NCBI GenBank assembly: GCA_038231615.1
Contig: JBBRLA010000002.1
Coordinates: 1 to 38,665 of the forward strand
Source: JBBRLA01 sp038231615
GTDB lineage: Bacteria; Myxococcota_A; Polyangia; Palsa-1104; JAEUJZ01
Direction of reading: 5' to 3'
Length of the DNA: 38,665 nt
Shown: positions 35,785 through 38,665 of the stretch, in pieces
Layout of the letters: the number at the start of each line of letters is the position of its first letter
How positions within the stretch are numbered: position 1 is the first letter of the stretch
Program-made: the position numbers and the translations under genes
The notes under the pieces: model-generated
The model's database searches: none
What the model was told of the DNA's origin: nothing
What the model saw: only the letters and a program-made list of their open reading frames with translations

Positions 35785-37242
35785 ATGATGCTCTTCGAGC
35801 CGATCCGGGTCGGTCCGGTGACGCTGCAAAACCGCGTGGTCCTCCCCGCCATGGTCACTCGCCTGTCCACCGAGGACGGCCAGGTCAATCAGGACATCGA
35901 AGACCGCTACGTCCGTTTCGCCCGCGGCGAACCCGGCCTCATCGTCGTCGAGGCCATGGGTATCAGCCAGGCCAAGTCGGGGCCGCTCCTGCGCATCGGC
36001 AGCGACGACTTCCTCCCCGGCCTCACCCGCCTGTCCCGGCGCATCCACGAGACCGCCCCGGTCAAGACGGTGCCGCAGATCATCCACTTCCTCAAGATCT
36101 CCCGCAACGGCTGGCGCCAGACCATCCACGACCTGACCGCTGCGGAGATCCGCTCGATCGTCACCGAGTTCGGCCTGGCCGCCATGCGCGCCCAAAAGGC
36201 CGGCTTCGACGGCGTCGAGTTGCACATGGCCCACGCCTATACCCTCTCGTCGTTCCTCTCGCGGATGAATCGGCGCAAGGACGAGTACGGTGGCTCCCTG
36301 GAAAACCGGCTGTACGTCCCCACCCTGGTGCTGCGCGAGGTCCGCGCCCGGACCGGCGCGGACTTCCTTGTCGGCGTGCGCTTCGACGGCGAGGAGTGCA
36401 TCAAGGACGGCTACTCGGTGCCCGACGCACAGCAGATCGCCCTGCGCCTCGGCCGGGAGGGCGCCGACTACCTGTCGATCTCCGCGGGGGGCAAGTTCGA
36501 GGATGCCCTGAAGAAGCCCGGCGTGCCGGTCTACCCCTACACCGGCTACTCCGGCGACCGCTGCATGCCGGACAAGCACTACCCCGACGGCTTCAACCTG
36601 TACCTGGCCGAAGGGGTCAAGCAGGCGCTTTTGGGCCATGGAATGCCCCATATCCGGGTGGTGGCATCGGGCAAGATCTGGGACCCGGACCACGCCGAGG
36701 GCATCGTGCGGGACAAGGCCGACATGGTGGCCATGGCCCGGCAGCTCCTGGCCGATCCCGACTGGCCCAAAAAGGTCCGCGCCGGCCGCCGCGACCGCGT
36801 GGTGTTCTGCGAATACGGCAACGTCTGCAAGGCCCTCGACGAAAACTTCCAACGGGTGCGGTGCACCCTGTGGCCCCGGGACGCGGCCCACGCCCCCCAG
36901 AGCCAGAAATCAGACGACGCGCCCCCGCCAAGCTGGCCCGGGGAGGGCCCGTCGTTGCGGGCGACGTGGGAACACGGTCGGCTGCGCCTGACCTGGGCGC
37001 GCGCGGCCAATGACGACGACGAGGCGATCTACGGCTATGAGGTGTTCCGCAGCGAGGGCGCGCTGACCGGGAGCACCGAGCTTCCGCACCACGCTTCGGT
37101 GCGGGCGGCCACTCCGACCTTCCTGGACACGGAGGTCCTCTCGGACCAGGACTACACCTACGCGGTACAGCCCTACGATCGCCGCGGTGTCCGCGGTCCC
37201 CGTTCGGAGCCGCTGGTCGTTTACCGAACTGGCCCTGCTTGA
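35785..37242 (+). CDS. NADH:flavin oxidoreductase (Old Yellow Enzyme) fused to FnIII-like domain
   Basis: Residues 1-~375 form an FMN-binding OYE barrel: PIRVGPVTLQNRVVLPAM, GFDGVELHMAHAYTLSSFLS, NRRKDEYGGSLENR, GVRFDGEE, and RVVASGKI with MVAMARQLLADP. Such enzymes reduce activated C=C bonds. After it comes CEYGNVC and a further Cys 12 residues on. Relatives with an iron-sulfur cluster have four cysteines here; one position is Gly, so the cluster may be altered or lost. Residues ~395-480 look like a fibronectin type III domain (LTWARA, YGYEVFRS, YTYAVQPYD). That pairing in one polypeptide is unusual. No signal peptide. ATG 35785 or the next ATG at 35788. Confidence 0.88.
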   Translation: MMLFEPIRVGPVTLQNRVVLPAMVTRLSTEDGQVNQDIEDRYVRFARGEPGLIVVEAMGISQAKSGPLLRIGSDDFLPGLTRLSRRIHETAPVKTVPQIIHFLKISRNGWRQTIHDLTAAEIRSIVTEFGLAAMRAQKAGFDGVELHMAHAYTLSSFLSRMNRRKDEYGGSLENRLYVPTLVLREVRARTGADFLVGVRFDGEECIKDGYSVPDAQQIALRLGREGADYLSISAGGKFEDALKKPGVPVYPYTGYSGDRCMPDKHYPDGFNLYLAEGVKQALLGHGMPHIRVVASGKIWDPDHAEGIVRDKADMVAMARQLLADPDWPKKVRAGRRDRVVFCEYGNVCKALDENFQRVRCTLWPRDAAHAPQSQKSDDAPPPSWPGEGPSLRATWEHGRLRLTWARAANDDDEAIYGYEVFRSEGALTGSTELPHHASVRAATPTFLDTEVLSDQDYTYAVQPYDRRGVRGPRSEPLVVYRTGPA

Positions 37243-37299
37243 TCGGGTCGAAACGCGAAAATTTGCCCCATTCGGAAAGGCCGCCTACGCTGAACGTCC

Positions 37300-37671
37300 A
37301 TGCTAAGCCAAGCCCGAAACAAAGCCCGCTCGATTCAGGATGTCCTGGCATTCCTCACCCTGGCCCTGTTCTCTTCCTGTGCCGGGAACCTTTATGGCCC
37401 GGTCCTCGCCAAGAACGGCGGCTTCGAGGTGGAGGTCTGTCTGGACGACGAGTCCATGAATGCAATGGGCAAACCGGTGCGGCTGGTCCGCGAGAGCTGC
37501 CGCCCGAGCACCTCACTGGAGAGCCCGGTGGTGCCCGGCCCGGCGAGCTTCTGCCAGAAGAACGACGTCGCTCGGGGCAAGATCGCCCAGCTACTCGGCA
37601 AGGGCCGCGCCATCGCGCACTTCCCCGCCGGCACCCCCATCGAGCCTGGAGACCGGGTGGAACAAGAGTAG
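37300..37671 (+). CDS. Small putative lipoprotein
   Basis: The 123-residue product has a hydrophobic signal ending in LFSSC, a plausible lipobox. The mature part has further cysteines near FEVEVCLDD, RESC and ASFC and a C-terminal PAGTPIEPGDRV segment. No family recognised. It follows the Old Yellow Enzyme gene by 57 bp on the same strand and may share its transcript. Confidence 0.6.
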   Translation: MLSQARNKARSIQDVLAFLTLALFSSCAGNLYGPVLAKNGGFEVEVCLDDESMNAMGKPVRLVRESCRPSTSLESPVVPGPASFCQKNDVARGKIAQLLGKGRAIAHFPAGTPIEPGDRVEQE

Positions 37672-37858
37672 GGACAGGAGCCCCCCGATGCCGCTCGCCG
37701 CGGCCAGGAAGAGGACGGCGAATCGACCCAACCCTCAGGTTGATGCCTGGGCCCCTCAGAGCCCACATCCCTGGGTGTGGCGTCGACTTCGTTCCTTCTG
37801 TTCCTCGTACCTCGCACTGACCGGGCTCCCTGACCGGCAATGTCTCGACGATCTGGCG

Positions 37859-38308
37859 CTACTTTTTCTTTCCGTGATGGCTTCTGGAAAAATCCACGAA
37901 CTCCTTCATGGGCGTCGCGGCGACGACCTTGCCGATGACTGCCAGCGGCAGGTCTTGCAGCTTCTTGAAGCGCACGCAGCTCTTCCCGATGTCCAGCTTC
38001 TTGCCGGCGGCCTTGAAGCCCTTCGCCAGTTCCTCGGTCAAGGACGGGAGGCCGTTGGCGTTGCACAGGTAGACTGCCATGTGGTTCTTCTGGCTGGCCA
38101 GTGCCGCGTACATCAGCGGGCGCTTGTTGTACGTGTCCGGATACACCGCCAGCGGGACCTGATAGACGATCATTCCGTAGTCCATCGCCTCCTCGTACCC
38201 CTGCGGCAGGTGCGACAGGATGGTGGCGCGCACCGCCTCCAGTGCCTGGCGCCGGTCGGGCGGCAGGCTGTCCAGATAGGCCAAGGGTGTCGTCGCAGTC
38301 AAGATCAT
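37859..38308 (-). CDS. DUF1801 (YdhG-like) domain protein
   Basis: The 149-residue product contains the DUF1801 pattern: TTPLAYLDSLPPDRRQALEA, YEEAMDYGMIVYQVP, a YAALASQKNHMAVYL strand pair, and GKKLDIGKSCVRFKKLQDLP. These small proteins have a StART-like/YdhG fold, and some act in iron or frataxin-like chemistry. The role here is unknown. The frame extends to 38362, but the domain begins with MILTATTP, so ATG 38308 is chosen. Confidence 0.85.
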   Translation of the reverse strand: MILTATTPLAYLDSLPPDRRQALEAVRATILSHLPQGYEEAMDYGMIVYQVPLAVYPDTYNKRPLMYAALASQKNHMAVYLCNANGLPSLTEELAKGFKAAGKKLDIGKSCVRFKKLQDLPLAVIGKVVAATPMKEFVDFSRSHHGKKK

Positions 38309-38503
38309 GGGCCTTTTTGCCCCATATGCAGCCCCGGCGCAAGTCCGATTCTCACTCTCCACGCGCCGAGCGCACGATCAAGCCCACATATCGCCCCGTC
38401 CGCATTCGCGGCGGGGAAGCCCCTTCTCAACTGGCGCAAGCGGGAGAGGGTACGGCCGTCTATCGGTGCCAAAGCGTTTGATCCAGGCTCAAAGAGACTC
38501 TGG

Positions 38504-38665
38504 TTAGCGCCTCCTGAACAGGTAGAAGAGCCGCGGATACGAGAGCCGCGGATCATCCCCGTAGCGCCAGCCGTCGACGGGGTCCCAGCCAAGCTGCTTC
38601 AGACACTTGATGAGCTTCAGCGCGTCGTACCGCTTGAAACGGAACACCGAGAATTCGCGCTCGCC
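38504..38665 (-). CDS. C-terminal end of an unknown gene
   Basis: The frame is open from the right edge to a TAA at 38504-38506, giving 53 residues. The visible tail is rich in Arg, Tyr and Phe, with the segment LGWDPVDGWRYGDDPRLSYP, and ends in RLFYLFRRR. I do not recognise it. Confidence 0.5.
   Translation of the reverse strand, partial: GEREFSVFRFKRYDALKLIKCLKQLGWDPVDGWRYGDDPRLSYPRLFYLFRRR

Noticed and set aside
19018..38506. Shared GAGACTCTGGTTAG at about 19022 and 38493
   Set aside because: A single 14-bp match is expected by chance in a window this size, and the flanks do not match.
38305..38592. 95-codon minus-strand ORF near the right edge
   Set aside because: It overlaps the partial terminal gene in another frame and shows no domain or ribosome-binding site.

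Overview
The window is high-GC, gene-dense DNA with a strong Myxococcota (Polyangia-like) character. The evidence is a lipoprotein with repeated Leu-Ser-Ile-Asn-Gly units, a FecR/LysM protein ending in a predicted outer-membrane barrel, long TPR/transglutaminase and FHA/coiled-coil proteins, PilT-like ATPases, an isolated type III export-gate gene and many outer-envelope lipoproteins. This assignment is inferred from gene content alone. I see no rRNA, tRNA, CRISPR array, complete insertion sequence or phage module.

Layout. 1-4359: a partial Leu-Ser-Ile-Asn-Gly lipoprotein (minus), divergent from two tandem PilT-like ATPases. 4346-9013: an anti-sigma/ECF sigma pair and secA, all on the minus strand. 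9083-12036: a probable four-gene minus-strand operon with a four-helix cytochrome-b561-like membrane protein, a YceI protein, a lipoprotein with two CxxCH haem motifs and a predicted outer-membrane barrel. 12263-19353: a PPP-type phosphatase, an MBL/beta-CASP nuclease overlapping a lone FHIPEP (FlhA/SctV) gene, and a LysM-FecR-barrel protein. 19123-22637: a soluble lytic transglycosylase with a small downstream gene, and a divergent unknown gene. 22694-28973: a complete plus-strand nucleoside-catabolism operon. 28948-31269: a secreted RGER-repeat protein, an FHA/coiled-coil protein and a small acidic protein. 31568-38665: a 1310-residue TPR/DUF3857/transglutaminase lipoprotein, an Old Yellow Enzyme fused to a fibronectin-III-like domain, a small lipoprotein, a DUF1801 protein and a partial unknown gene.

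The metabolic centre is the operon deoC, deoB, deoA, punA, cdd and a nucleoside-deaminase-like amidohydrolase. Cytidine deaminase and the amidohydrolase would deaminate nucleosides. The two phosphorylases would release bases and (deoxy)ribose-1-phosphate, DeoB would isomerise this to the 5-phosphate, and DeoC would cleave deoxyribose-5-phosphate to acetaldehyde and glyceraldehyde-3-phosphate. Start/stop overlaps and a 12-codon bridging mini-ORF tie the genes together. DeoC carries an unusual N-terminal extension with an amphipathic helix and four cysteines.

The main non-coding signals are two families of dispersed repeats. One is a ~120-bp imperfect palindrome, present twice in opposite orientation, each time between convergent genes; the two copies differ by a compensatory base-pair change in the stem. 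The other is a 33-bp-period repeat found at gene termini, where it supplies the first or last codons of the adjacent proteins.
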